Source of the DNA: Zoroaster sp. YZ-2022
Lineage: Eukaryota; Echinodermata; Asteroidea; Forcipulatida; Zoroasteridae
Assembly: GCA_029582265.1 (NCBI GenBank)
Contig: CM055827.1
Span: forward strand, 124,001 to 188,000
Reading direction: 5' to 3'
DNA length: 64,000 nucleotides
Shown: positions 50,701 through 61,879 of the stretch, piece by piece
Layout of the letters: each line of letters begins with the position of its first letter
Position numbering within the stretch: the first letter of the stretch is position 1
Notes under the pieces: generated by a model
Databases searched by the model: none
What the model was told of the DNA's origin: nothing
What the model saw: the letters and a program-made list of their open reading frames with translations, nothing else
Translations under genes and position numbers: made by a program

Positions 50701-51436
50701 CCCCCATACATTACACACTGGTATCCATATCTTTGATCATATTGTAAGTTGCTTATATACAGTGTATAATGTACTGCTACAGCAACCTCGAAATTTCCCC
50801 ACTTGTCCATTTCCCCGAGGTAAGTGGACTTTCAGTGTAAGTGATTTTAAAAAGTTGGTAAATTGCTAGGTAAAGTGGATCTATCCATTTTTTTTAGGTT
50901 ATGTTCCATAACAACATGGCCATACACTGAAATTGGGTAATGGGTATAAAGTGAAAATACAAGGGTGGGTAAAGGTTGGTAAGTTACAAAAAATTTTTTT
51001 GGGGAGGTTTTAAAGTATTGAATGTTGGTAAGTTTATCATCATGATCACTTTGTGCTTTGAACACAAAGAGTCCCAAAGTGTCGAGTCCGACTCACAGAT
51101 CATGAAAATTGAGCCCGAGTAGTCATTTTAAAAGTACAAAACGTTTATGCAGCGGCCCGGATTGAATGGTTTTACCACAGAGACTCTTTCCAAATTATAA
51201 TATTACGATGTATATGATGAGATAGTTAATGTATTTAATTATAAATTACTCTGACATTTTTTTTCAATATTGAAAAGGCATTCCTTCCAGTTGAGAAACC
51301 CTTTTGGCATGGTGGGTTTGCCTTGATCGATTTGACAAACTTTGCCCAGGGATTTGAGTCTGAGGCAACATTCATTGTACATGTACATGTGTACATGATT
51401 ACTTGAGTCTAATCCAGTCACTTTTAAATCTGTGTT

Positions 51437-52075
51437 CAGTTTTTGTTGAAATCAGAGACTGAAAATAGTACCCCAGATAACAGGGTGCGATAAGATCAAA
51501 TTACCGTCGCTGCTTCATAAATAATGAGCCAGTGGATGTATGATATAATAATAATAATAATAATAATAATAGTGAACATTTGTTCGCCGGTATCCGTAAA
51601 AAGAGGCGCTCATGGTGCAGTGACACATTAGAGTAAACAATAAAACAAAATACATGGTAAGAACAATGAATATAAAATTACAAGGAACAATGATTGTAAA
51701 AAACTGACTGCCCCGGTCAGAATATGCTAGGGAAAACGATATTCGACGGAAAAACCCTATCACAACCATGCAAACAAGGTTGATTTTCAAAAATATAAAA
51801 ATATAAACACCGGGCGATACTCTTTAAAATTAAACCAAAAAAACTTATAAATACATCATCATAAATAATAGTTAAACATAAGTAAAATTATACATTAAAT
51901 TTTCATCAAATGAGTTTTGAGAACAGTTTTAAATGAAGCAAAGAGATGGGTTTTTTGACATGCTCCCGGTAAATCATTATATTTTATATACGCAGCTAAG
52001 GTAATATGATCTTATCTCGTCCTGTTATCTAGACCAACACGTGCTCATGGGGCATTATTTCAGTCACTGAGGGGC
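51437..52075. repeat. Inverted-repeat pair enclosing a second SINE-like sequence
   Basis: GATAACAGGGTGCGATAAGATC near 51479 (two blocks, GATAACAGG and GATAAGATC) is mirrored by GATCTTATCTCGTCCTGTTATC near 52010 (GATCTTATC and CCTGTTATC); GACTGAAAATA near 51456 is mirrored by TATTTCAGTC near 52059. The arms are related to the foldback at 53072-53295. Between them lies an (AAT)n run at 51546-51571 followed by AGTGAACATTTG and GAGGCGCTCATGG, resembling a different SINE with a simple-repeat tail. Confidence 0.5.
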
Positions 52076-53071
52076 ATCTAAACTAGAACACTGATTCCAT
52101 CCCCCTGAAAGTCTGCTCTGATCATGACAGTATTGTCCTTTTTAATCTGATCAAACAAGCTATTTCCCAAGTTATCGTAATTGATAACATATTATGATCA
52201 AAAATTATATTTCTCTTTGCAATCCGCCCCTTTTAAGCAGTAATTATTTAAATAAAAAAACTCATTAATTTTAGTTTAAAAAAACCTTCCCAGTAGAATA
52301 AGTCCATGTATGCTGCAATGTTGTGCTATGAAATGTTAACCAAGGGAAAAATTTTAATGAATATCCAAAAAAAATTGGGCAGTTTAAATTATTTATGATT
52401 GGAAATGTAATGAAATTGTAGTCGGACAAATCTGCATAATATATTACCCCCGTTGATGGTGTAGAATTTTAATTCAGAATCTTGTGGCTGTGATTCAACA
52501 TATATAATGTGTGCCGGGTTGGGGTGAGGGAGGAGAGGTGGTTGACCTATTGTATCTGGGTGAATGCTGTTTACTTGTTTGCTTGCACTTGGTGCTGGCT
52601 CAATTTTATAAAGAGCTAAGGAAAAATATTTAACAAATTTGAAAAAAAAAAAATTAAAAATGTTTAATGCCGCTTGTTATTTAATGTGCAATATATGTAA
52701 TATCAAAATTTACAATGTGTTGAAATATTTTCATGTAGGAAAATGAACTGTCAAAAAGTATTAAACGAAATTAAAATTAAGATATTTATTTCCAAAACGT
52801 AAAGGCATAAAACTAAAAGATTTGAAGGAAGGTACAACATTGGTGTTCTCAAAAACATCAATGTCGTCCAACTATGGTATTAACTATAGTGTTTCAGTTG
52901 GGCTTACAACATTAAAAAACAACATACAGTTGGGCCTGTCCCATCTAGAGTTGGGACCCATGCTATAGTTGGGCGTGACACTTTCATGTAATTCTCATGG
53001 GAAGGGATTGTATACCATTGGTAACATGTCTGTAAATGCATCCATACTTTTTAAGAATCATGAGCGATGTA
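52076..53071. other. Non-coding stretch, no gene seen
   Basis: AT-rich. The start still resembles the foldback family (CTGAAAGTCTGCTCTGATCATGAC near 52105, also seen as GAAAGCCTGCTCTGATC near 53258). A short phrase, AGTTGGGC, recurs three times at 52890-52975. Nothing else recognised. Confidence 0.4.
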
Positions 53072-53295
53072 CAGAAAGGGCAATATCGTCATGATCAACA
53101 GGGCATGGAATCGGGAGGTGTAGTTTTAGATTAACTCAGTGACTGAAAATAATACTCACATGATAAGGTCATATTACGTTGCTGCTGCATAAGCAGGCCC
53201 GTCATTTTCAGTCACTGTGCCCTCTTAAACTACGACACCCAAATTTCCCTGCCCTGTTGAAAGCCTGCTCTGATCGTGGCGATACCCCTTTCAGA
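53072..53295. mobile_element. Foldback MITE, about 224 bp
   Basis: Left arm CAGAAAGGG, ATCGTCATGATCAACAGG, GTGTAGTTT and CAGTGACTGAAAAT is mirrored on the right by ATTTTCAGTCACTG, AAACTACGACACC, CCTGCCCTGTTG, GATCGTGGCGAT and CCCTTTCA. The arms are about 100 bp each. The 122-codon frame beginning at 53179 overlaps it and is not a gene. Confidence 0.65.
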
Positions 53296-54487
53296 TTTGA
53301 TTTCAGATCATTTCTGTATGTCTTTAACAAGAAAATAGAAATATCATTCAGGGACGCTGCTAAGCCCGAATTTGTTTGCATTATTTCAATACGTTTCACA
53401 TTTATTCAAAAAACCCCGGTCACCGCATGTCAGATGGAATCATTTCTCAAGGTAATTGCTATACCCTCACCAAACTTCACATTCAAGTTTTTGCTTATAA
53501 TTACAAATGTTACAATGGGTAAAATTTCCAATTGTGTACACTTTTAAATCGTCTTATAGGATTATCATTCAGTGTATGACCATTAAAGTGCAGGTACATG
53601 ATATTACATGTTATTAAGAAACACTGAAGATACCAGCATTTGCTTTCACTGTTAATAGGGTTCCATATTTTTTGATGAAAATATCTAAAAAATTGTATGG
53701 TATGACTACATTGTAGATTTGTTAGAAAGCTGTATATTTTGAAGAAAAGAATCAACATGCTAAAAATTTAAACTAGAATGAGTTTGTGAAATGTAGTGGC
53801 AGTTAATAAGTGTTACAGCCTCTCAAAAAAATGCAATTATTTAATTTGTTAATGTACTGTAACTTAGCATAATTTACGGGAATTTCAAAGTTAATGATGC
53901 TTTATTGTTTTTTTTGTGATAAAACCCCCAGGAACAATCCCAAATACTCCAAATCCATCAGCATGGAGTAAAAAAGGGACCAATTGTTGGATTTTGATGG
54001 AATTGGTACAGTGGCAAATCAAAGCATTCATGGCACTATACAGTCCTGAATCCACAAACAAAGCACACGGTATACTGTGGAGTACTGAAATCAGGTGGAG
54101 GATTTGGGTTTAGGGTTAACCAGTATTTGACCCCGGCCATGCACTGTCATGATTTGTAAACCGAGGGTGATCGAAGATTCTCTGAACGTCAGAAAATCAG
54201 CGGTGCCCCATGTATGATTGGTTGCACATGCACTAAATAGTTGTTCTGTATTTAAAAAAAGCTGTAAGGGGAAGGAAGGCACGCACGTCCCTCACAGGCA
54301 AAGTACTCTGAAAATATACAAAAAACTAGTTGGGTTTTGTATGGCCTCGGCCCCTACTGTACATGTAGTTGACCAAAAACTAACCATTTAATGCAGACAT
54401 CTCTTTATAATGTACATTAAAAGTTTTTTCTTTCCTTTCTAATGCCCTGATTTTTGAGCTAATGTGGACAAGGTCGCTGATAAGCTT
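53296..54487. other. Non-coding stretch, no gene seen
   Basis: No exon or repeat family recognised. Confidence 0.4.
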
Positions 54488-54688
54488 GGGCGATTCGATT
54501 TTTTTTTATCCAGCGAAAATCGGCAAAGACATATCGCAATTTCGATAAAACGAGATTGTTTTTCATTACAAAACATCACAATAAATCCAAAATTTGCAGG
54601 CGTGTATGTAGTTGCTTTTGTTTCCATGGAATTTCTGACTTTACTCGTATGGAATAAAAACAAGGTATCGGATACGATACTATCGCCC
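54488..54688. mobile_element. Possible small hAT-like MITE
   Basis: Starts GGGCGATTCG and ends GATACTATCGCCC; TATC/GATA-rich subterminal stretches flank about 150 bp. The ends are inverted over GGGCGAT. No clear target duplication was found. Confidence 0.35.
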
Positions 54689-55199
54689 TCAGTCTGACAC
54701 TGCATTAGAACCTGTGTATTTAAGGTGTTGTGTATAATGTGAGATATTTTGTACCATTGAATGTTGCGAAGCATTAAAAGCTCATTGTTGAAGATTAAAC
54801 TCGAGACATTTTGTCTTTATGTGGGACTGACCATTCATTCGCAAATTAGTAAAATTCTTAATTTTACTCCGTTTCTTCAATCTCCCAAAAAGACCCAAAA
54901 AAAATCAACCAAATATTACAAAACAGCAGTAACATTTCTATTATCAATAATTATATAAAATATTGTCCAGAAAACAATGCAGTACTGTGGCTTTTGAATT
55001 TGAAGACAACAACTTAATTAAAATCTAAATACAAACTATTACAAAAATTTTAATTGGCTTTGCAGTGGGGGGTTTAAACTTAAAGTCCAGTACAAAATGA
55101 TGAGGGGGCTCAAAATGAAGGGTCACACTAATCCAAGTTAATTTAATCCAGATGCGGGGTGAAAATTTTCTTAGACCACGGCCCATAGCTTTGGGTTTC

Positions 55200-55850
55200 T
55201 CAGGTCAAGTGTGAGGATGGGAACAATAAATAAAGTCAACAAAAAAAATCTCCGGTTTCTAGTCATAGGTTGGCTTCAAAATTGTGCGTTGAGCACTTTT
55301 TCAATCTTTTTTTAAAGTGATACATGCTAACATGTATATATAGTTATTGGAACCAGGCGAAAAAAATGGTGGCTAAGAGGGCACATAAACGTGGATGGAA
55401 CAACAACAAAAAACTCCCGGGTTTTTGGTCATAGGTTGGCTTCAAAATTGTGCGTTGGTGCACTTTTTTTTTTATAAGCTTTTTTAAAGTGATACATGCT
55501 AACATGATCGTGGGTTTTTGGAACCAGACCAAAAATATGGTGGCTAAGAGGCACATAAGCGTAGGATGGGAATAACAATAAAATCTCCGGTTTCTGGTCA
55601 TAGGTTGGCTTCAAAATTGGTGCATTAGCCTTGTTTTTTTTATAAGCTTTTTTTAAAGTGAAACATGCTAAATGTATCACGTGTGGAACAGACCAAAAAA
55701 ATGGTGCTAAGAGGGCACATAAGCGTGGGGTGGAATAACTAAAATCTCGGTTTCTGGTCATAGGTTGGTTTTAAAATTTTGGGCGTGACACTTTTGAATT
55801 TTGAATTTTTTTTACAATACCGCGTTTTGGAACCAGACCAAATTTCCCAA
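55200..55850. repeat. Tandem repeat, about 3.6 units of about 165 bp
   Basis: Units marked by GTCATAGGTTGGCTTCAAAA begin near 55263, 55430, 55597 and 55758. Each also has TTTTAAAGTGATACATGCTA, GGAACCAGACCAAA and GGTGGCTAAGAGG. Minus-strand frames of 85-110 codons (TYDQKP...) are repeat translations. Confidence 0.85.
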
Positions 55851-55969
55851 GCAAAAGTATGGTGGTTAACATAGGCTGCACAACGTTCAGACCCTATGTG
55901 AAAAAAGTTGTTTACAACACAGCAAGGCAGAAGAATTCCAGTCGATCCACCAATTTTGGCTGCAATTAA

Positions 55970-56284
55970 CCCTCCTACTGTTTGACCATTTGAAACCATT
56001 CAAAATTTCCACTTACCAAATCCCATTGGTTTTGTACACACATGGTGATACCATTTGAACAGTGTTGGAAGCAACTTTACTCCATTCAAATCCATTCAAA
56101 TGCATAGGGGGCCATTGATTCACCACTTAGAAGTATCCAAACAAGGTTTTGTATAAACTGACCTACCATTCAAAAAACCCTTTGGGAATCAATACTGTAA
56201 AAGTTATTTCACCATTCAAAACCACAATAGGAATGGTTTCAAATGGTGGATCAACTTGTTTAAAAGGCACCAGAACCAGGAGGG
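55970..56284. mobile_element. piggyBac-type MITE, second family, 315 bp
   Basis: Flanked by TTAA at 55966-55969 and 56285-56288. The ends share CCCTCCT inverted. The interior differs from the 46102 family: it is rich in ACCATTCAAA and its inverse TTTGAATGGT-like phrases and can fold extensively. Confidence 0.75.
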
Positions 56285-56394
56285 TTAATCATCGTTTCAT
56301 AGCAAAAAAATAAAATAAATAAATCATTTTAAAAAACCTGTGGGTCTGAGGCAGCATGCAGAGACCAGAAAGCGGAGACTTTTTTTTGGCTTTC

Positions 56395-56690
56395 CCGGAT
56401 TTTTAGACCTTTCTGCTGTATTTGATACACTATACCATGACATCTTGCTTTACTCTGACCACAATAGCTTGGTATTACCAAGTCAACGTCACAAACATTA
56501 TAATTATTCCCATAAGCATTCGTCTGAAGAAATTTTAGACATCCCCTTTAACTTCAGAAAGCAGGGGTCTATGCATTTCCTGTCACCCGGTCCATGCATC
56601 TGAAACTCTCTCCCAACAACAACATGTAGTGCAACATTCCTGATGAATACATCAAAGGTTTCCCAAAAATTCCCTTGATATAACTCTAGA
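56395..56690 (+). pseudogene. LINE reverse transcriptase remnant
   Basis: The frame encodes FLDLSAVFDTLYHDILL, which matches motif A of non-LTR reverse transcriptases (LDLSAAFDTVDHDILL type) with its catalytic Asp retained. Shortly after, GPCI-stop-NSLPTTT...FLMNTSKVSQKFP resembles the GPxxWNSLP C-terminal block of the same ORF2 class. The central and thumb regions between them, including the FADD motif, are deleted, and there are stops. It is a dead fragment of a Jockey/CR1-like element; the clade is not certain. Confidence 0.65.
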
Positions 56691-56739
56691 AATAATGAAA
56701 TCACATTCTGTCCTTGTATCTCATTCAGGTTATATCATT

Positions 56740-56955
56740 CAGAGATGCCAACATTCAAATTGAAAAAGTAATTACGCCTTGAAAGGTTTTTCATGTCAAG
56801 CTGATGAACTACGGTGCGTGCCGAAACACATGTGTTCTTTACATGTTGGTTTCATGCTTTGGGCCCAAAAAATTTATACAAGGGTCGTACAATCGTATTT
56901 GGGCTCAATAAAACGTAAAAAAATTTCGCCCAAATCGTAAATGTTGGCATCTCTG
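56740..56955. mobile_element. hAT-type MITE with perfect 16-bp TIRs and 7-bp target duplication
   Basis: CAGAGATGCCAACATT at 56740-56755 and AATGTTGGCATCTCTG at 56940-56955 are exact inverted copies. TATCATT occurs immediately outside both ends (56733-56739 and 56956-56962). It is 216 bp with no coding capacity. Confidence 0.9.
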
Positions 56956-57267
56956 TATCATTGCTGTCATTTATCTCATTCAGGTTCTATCAGTGCTTTG
57001 CTTTCTTTGGAAAGGCAGTTTATAATGAGTTTATTATTACTTGATTTGAGAAAAAAAAAAATGAATGTACAAGATAAACTTTAAAATTTTGGTGCAAAAG
57101 AGTCCCAATTAACCCAATACAACAGGTTTTTATTCATGGATTATCGGATGACTATCAAACAAACTGTTGTGTCGTTATGTCGATTGTACCTGATAATAAT
57201 TAAAAACTTATCAATAATAATTCTTTGACTGTTGAATACAAAAAATTGCACCACTGTAATATTTATA

Positions 57268-57412
57268 AATATTGACTCTCGAGTGGTGCAGTAAAACTAG
57301 CCTCGAGGTCATCCCCGGAGCATTCTATTACCTGAAGGGGAAGCCGACGGAAAATAGAGCGCTCCAGGGATCACGAGGAGACTTTACTGTACCCAGTGAA
57401 ACAGTCAATATT
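57268..57412. mobile_element. Foldback MITE, 145 bp
   Basis: AATATTGACT, GCAGTAAAACT, CCTCGAGGTCATCCC and GGAGCATTCTATT on the left are mirrored by AATAGAGCGCTCC, GGGATCACGAGG, ACTTTACTGT and AGTCAATATT on the right. The arms are about 63 bp around a loop of about 20 bp. Confidence 0.75.
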
Positions 57413-57417
57413 TGTAC

Positions 57418-57668
57418 CTCTACATAGATTCTGCACAATTTATTAAAGACTACACAATAAATCAAACCAGTACATGACTTTCATTAACCGACAACCTCCA
57501 AAATTAATTGGATTGTAACACTTGTAAAATGTATTTATTCATGTTGTAACAACAGCACAAACAATTTTTACCAATTTTATTGGTTGCCATGGGCATCTTT
57601 TACTTGTTTGCTTGTAACAATACGAACATCATGGCCCTCAACAAATCCGAACCCGAATCTATGTAGAG
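57418..57668. mobile_element. MITE with 14-bp TIRs
   Basis: CTCTACATAGATTC at 57418-57431 and GAATCTATGTAGAG at 57655-57668 are exact inverted copies. No coding capacity. It lies between two foldback elements. Confidence 0.65.
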
Positions 57669-57718
57669 ATGTTATAATTAGTAAAAAATTGTAGCTTTGC
57701 ATGGTGAAGAGGATAAGT

Positions 57719-57914
57719 AAGACTAATTGCGGTGACACCATGTGAAATTCTCTACGAGGTATTGTTCTGAAAAGAACTGGAGGTTACAACACGACATTGA
57801 TCAGTATGCTCTGATGCCCTCAGGGCGAGGGCGATCCCGAGCATACTGATTGGAACGTCGGGAACCTCCATTCTTTCAGAACAATACTATCAGAAACAGT
57901 TACCAATTAATCTT
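57719..57914. mobile_element. Foldback MITE, about 196 bp
   Basis: AAGACTAATTG at 57719 and CAATTAATCTT ending 57914 are inverted. Inner blocks GTATTGTTCTGAAA, TGGAGGTT and ATCAGTATGCTC are mirrored by GAGCATACTGAT, AACCTCCA and TTTCAGAACAATAC. The ends lie next to TA. Parts match the dispersed repeats at 44870 and 45610. Confidence 0.8.
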
Positions 57915-58245
57915 ACCAAATTTATAATTGTAAATAATATAAGTTTGTAGTACTTTCCATGCATCTTCAAACCCAGGCGGTCTTGACTTTGACTTCATAT
58001 GGAACCATCTTTGATTCCTGGCACAAACCAGTCTCTTGATAGAAAAGCCTACTCTAGTCCCAAAATGTAGTCACGGTTTTGTTCTTGTCATGTGATAACG
58101 TTGTCCTCTTGTTCAAAGTTTGGCTGGGTACGTCGACGGGAAAACCAGTAAGTTTTTTGGGCATTCACTGTTGGCAAGAAAGACATAAACATATTGGAAA
58201 TATAAAAAAACACATGGAAATAAATGATTTCAATGGAAACAGAAA

Positions 58246-58620
58246 AAGTGGTAAAATGAAGGAGCAATATTCAATGTCAATTGGTTAATTTTGCCCTACA
58301 CCGCGATGTGTATAGCACTGCATGCTCAGTGCTTTCAGAGTGTCATGAAAAACTACACAGGCACTGGGGGTTCGAACCCCGACCTCCTGCTTACTAGTAC
58401 AGGCGTCTTAACCTCGGCCACGAGCTTGCCCAATGACAATTGGCGAGAATCCCATATACAGCGGGTTCCTGATATATATGGGTTAGTGAAATTCTTGCGT
58501 TGGGAGATAAACAATTGATTTAATTTTGCCCTACACCGGCGTGTGTATAGCACTGTATGCTCAGTGCTTTCCAGTGTGTTGAAAAGTGGTAAAATGAAGG
58601 GCAATATTCATTCTTCCTCC
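58246..58620 (-). mobile_element. SINE-like unit with tRNA-like head and duplicated flanks
   Basis: On the minus strand, 58434-58365 reads as a tRNA-like sequence: A box GTGGCCGAGGTTAAGACGCC, B box GGGGTTCGAACCCC, and GGCA...TGCC ends. The anticodon loop is irregular and the long variable arm expected of Ser/Leu tRNA is missing. It is flanked by two copies of TTAATTTTGCCCTACACCG plus TGTGTATAGCACTG (58286 and 58517), outside which AGTGGTAAAATGAAGG also occurs twice (58249 and 58584). Confidence 0.5.
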
Positions 58621-58740
58621 AAAGTTCACAATTCAAACATAGTTCAAATTTATAAGAGTGTATGTAAATCGGGAGGTGGTTTTTTTTAAAAACCACTTTT
58701 AAAAAAAAATTCTTATTAATGTTAGCACTTTATTACAGTG

Positions 58741-58940
58741 TATAATAATAATAATAATATAATAATTGTGGACTTATATGCGACGTATCCCCAACTAAGT
58801 GGTGCTCAAAAGGGCCTTTTTTTTAACGTGCATTACACCCGGACCTACGGCTACGTCCATCCGAAGCAAAATTATGGTTAACTTGCTCAAAAGGGCACAA
58901 GTGTCATGACCGGGCTCGAACCCACCCTGCTGCTGGCAAC
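58741..58940 (-). mobile_element. tRNA-derived SINE, degraded copy
   Basis: (AAT)n at 58742-58766, then GTGGACTTATATGCG, GTGGTGCTCAAAAGGG, CTTGCTCAAAAGGGCACAAG and GGGCTCGAACCCACCCTGC. Same layout as the copies near 49.5 and 50.4 kb, shortened in the body. An (ATTC)5 run follows at 58942-58961. Confidence 0.6.
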
Positions 58941-58961
58941 ATTCATTCATTCATTCATTCT

Positions 58962-61175
58962 GGTTTTTTTATCAAAACTCATTGCAGTACATATTAAAAA
59001 CTGAATTGGATGATTACAAGTTACAATTAAAAAGTATAAATACATAAATTTCGATGATAAAAACTACTGTACTTACATGTAAAATTAACATTACTAAAAA
59101 CATTTTAGGCTAAATAACTAAACTGGGAAAAATACTACATGGTTAAACAAGTTGAAAGTTCAAATTTAACTAGACAGCCCAACTCCAATGTTCAATTTAG
59201 GCCTGTGATTTCTCAAGATTTTTCCTGATTGTGGATTTTACAAATCTCCCTTTGTCTCAAATTTTCTTTAAAGAAAAGAAGTAGCCAAAGGAAAGAAAAA
59301 GTAGCCTGTATTATGTCCCAACCTCTAGTTTCTTGTTTGTGGGGGTCGGGGGAGTCTGTAAATCCTCAAAATTCAACATCCAGGAGGTTCAGGGACTTTT
59401 GTCTCTAGACCAAAGGAGACCCAGGCCACTACCCATTTTCAAAAATTTGTTACTTGTGAGATCACACCCTGAAAATTATTTGGGGCAATCACTATTTCAA
59501 ATATCCTCAAAATATTATCAACAGCAAAATGATGACAAACGTAAATGTTCAAACCAAAATTTTCCCTTTTTAATTTATTTTTCTCAGGTGGGGAGGTTAG
59601 GTCAGGGTGATGTTCAGGGGTGGTCATTGAAATTGGGGAAACCCGCCCCCATCTCCGACAACTTATTTACACCACGGTAGACTCACATGATGTTTTAGAT
59701 TCTATGGGATCCAATCTGGGGCTAGCACTCTGGCAGAGGTCTAACGTTGGCTGTGTGGCGGTTTTTGTGGTTCGCTGATTCATGCCGGCTTCATGAAGGA
59801 ATACCTAGGGGTGGCTCAACCCTTCTGAATCCAAACAAGGGAACGATTGCCAACTTATCTTTTCTTTAATTTTTTCTTCTTTTTCCTTCTTTTCTTTGGG
59901 GGGAAAACACAAATAAAGTTTAATTTAATTTCAGACATATTACAAACCTTATGTGCAGGCGAGTATAAGAAATAATAAGTCCGATCTTAACCAAAATTCA
60001 AAGCTCTTTAAAAGGTAACTCTTTTTGGGAATTTCTGGATAAAAAAAAACTGAATTACATTTTAAACCATACTTGATGTGATAAACTTTTGAATTGAACA
60101 ACATCTTTTGAACAACATCTTTTGAAAATCATCTTTTAACAAAGGGTATGAGCGTTTGCCGGTTTTGAGGCCTCTCTTAGCCACATACTTTTGTGTATGG
60201 GAAATTTAGTCTCAGCGTATACAATGTATCTTATTTCCCCGTTGGCAAAAAAAATTCGGCAAAAAAAAAAAAAAAAAAAAAAATGTCACTGCACCGATTT
60301 TGAAGCGACAATGACCAGAAACCAGACGTTTTTTTTTTGGGCCCAAGACAAATTGCCCACCTTGTGGTATGACTTCCCGGTTTGTTCTAATGCCATTGCA
60401 ACTGCCTCGTCCCGCCCCTTTGTCTTCCCCCCTCCCTCATGTCATCCTCATTGTCTCTGCTCCTTGCCTGCTCGGTGGCGCTCCACTAAGCGGGTCCAGC
60501 CTCTCGCTCCCCTCCCCAGACACACTCTGGGATATAGAAAGGGTCCATATTTGTATGTTATCGTGAGGTTGCTCCGTCCTTCTGCATCTTTGGTTGTTGC
60601 TGATTGGTTGTTGTTGAGTTTCTCCAATTCCACTTTGTTGTTCTTCTTTTGGATTTCGTCCTGTTGGAAACATCTTAAAGTGAGCAGTATGTTAGATATC
60701 GGAGATCCAGCTTTTGGGGGGACAGCCCCTTTAACAACCCCTAGTTATTCTGGCTGGAACCTTCCTGAACCCCAATCCCTAGGGGATTCGGGTGGCCTTC
60801 CTGAATCCTCCCAAAAACCATCAGTGCACTTTTGAAACATGCCTTTATCTTCAAAAAATTTCACCATGCATTTTCGTTGATCTTTCATATTCAGCACTTA
60901 TGGCCTGTACTTCTTGCCAGGTAGTAATTTTGGCCCGTTTGAAGAGGTAAAAGTCCAGTTTCCAACAGTGCTGAATTTTTCCCAAAAAGTGCCCTTGGAG
61001 GATTTGCAGGATTTGGGGAGTAAGGGTTTAAAATAAGACTTGTGACCCTCCTTGACTTTTGCACTTTGACCCTCTAAGTAGCTGTCAAATTTTGGGTTTA
61101 TTTTTCTGGGTGAATCCCGTGATAATGAATTTTTTATTTATCCTTTAATACAATTTACCATACTAAAAAACTTTC
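58962..61175. other. Non-coding stretch, no gene seen
   Basis: Open frames at 59333-59680 and 60191-60835 (plus) have no family motif and include homopolymer-encoded Lys/Phe runs. A segment near 60285 (TGTCACTGCACCGATTTTGA...ACCAGAAAC) resembles 44697 and is probably a dispersed repeat. Nothing else can be supported. Confidence 0.4.
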
Positions 61176-61309
61176 TATTGGCTTGTTCTCAAAAGATCAA
61201 TCACTTGATTATCATTTGAAATAATTAAGATGACATCAATAAATCTGAAATAAAACACGAAAACGAAGAACACAACCCTGATCGAAAACACCCCCCGTGA
61301 AATGCCACT

Positions 61310-61441
61310 GACCTTTTTAAGTAGTCTTTGTTCCGCTTGAAGGGATCTCCATGATGGCGTCCTCTTCATCTTCCACTGGTGGTGTCTCCCGTCCAAACGT
61401 TTCTCTCTTCCTCAGCCTTATGTTCTCTGCTAAAGCATCGT
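61310..61441 (-). CDS. Possible exon of an unrecognised minus-strand gene
   Basis: On the minus strand, ALAENIRLRKRETFGRE and TPPVEDEEDAIMEIP read as a charged, protein-like frame, followed after a likely one-base shift by FKRNKDYLK and then AAAAAG|GTCAGT, a fair donor near 61313. The acceptor would be GGGATAAGGGAG near 61441. I do not recognise the protein. The short length and the required shift keep confidence low. Confidence 0.3.
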
Positions 61442-61450
61442 CTCCCTTAT

Positions 61451-61728
61451 CCCTCACTATAGCTGCACTTTAGTGGGAAGTAGCTATAGAGGTCCAAACC
61501 ACTCAACTGCCTGTTTTGACTGTTGACCAAATGTGCACAAGGGCATTTTTTACTTTATTTTTACCACCCTGAACAATACCAGTCAAAAAAAGTCAACTCA
61601 TTTTTACCTGTATGTACTTACTACACATAAGGTTTGACAGTGTTTGACTTTTAAGTACTACATGTAGATATACCTTTGGGGAAATATATCAACATTTTTA
61701 CTGATTTGGCCCTTGTAGTAGTGGAGGG
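61451..61728 (-). mobile_element. piggyBac-type MITE, inverse copy of the 46102 element
   Basis: Right flank TTAA at 61729-61732 and left flank TTAT at 61447-61450 (one change from TTAA). The interior matches 46102-46392 on the opposite strand: GTTTGACTTTTAAGTACT, AGTCAAAAAAAGTCAACT and TAGCTATAGAGGTC. Its ends are more decayed. Confidence 0.75.
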
Positions 61729-61879
61729 TTAATATTATTACTGAACAACCAGTTCGATGCTTTCATTTCATATCTTTTGCTGTATAACCCTACAGGGTGC
61801 TCAAATGATTGTGGTATTTTGCATACCTATCTTGATCTTAAATCATCTGTACACGTTTTCTGCTGAAATATAAAGTAGG

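Noticed and set aside
53179..53547. 122-codon plus-strand ORF as a gene
   Set aside because: Its first third lies in a foldback MITE and the rest has no recognisable family.
58364..58434. Functional tRNA gene on the minus strand
   Set aside because: The anticodon loop does not come to seven bases with a good stem, and the class II variable arm is missing although the A box is Ser/Leu-like. A SINE head is more likely.
60191..60835. 214-codon ORF as a gene
   Set aside because: It contains homopolymer-encoded Lys and Phe runs and Pro/Ser-rich low-complexity sequence, with no motif or splice context; part resembles a dispersed repeat.
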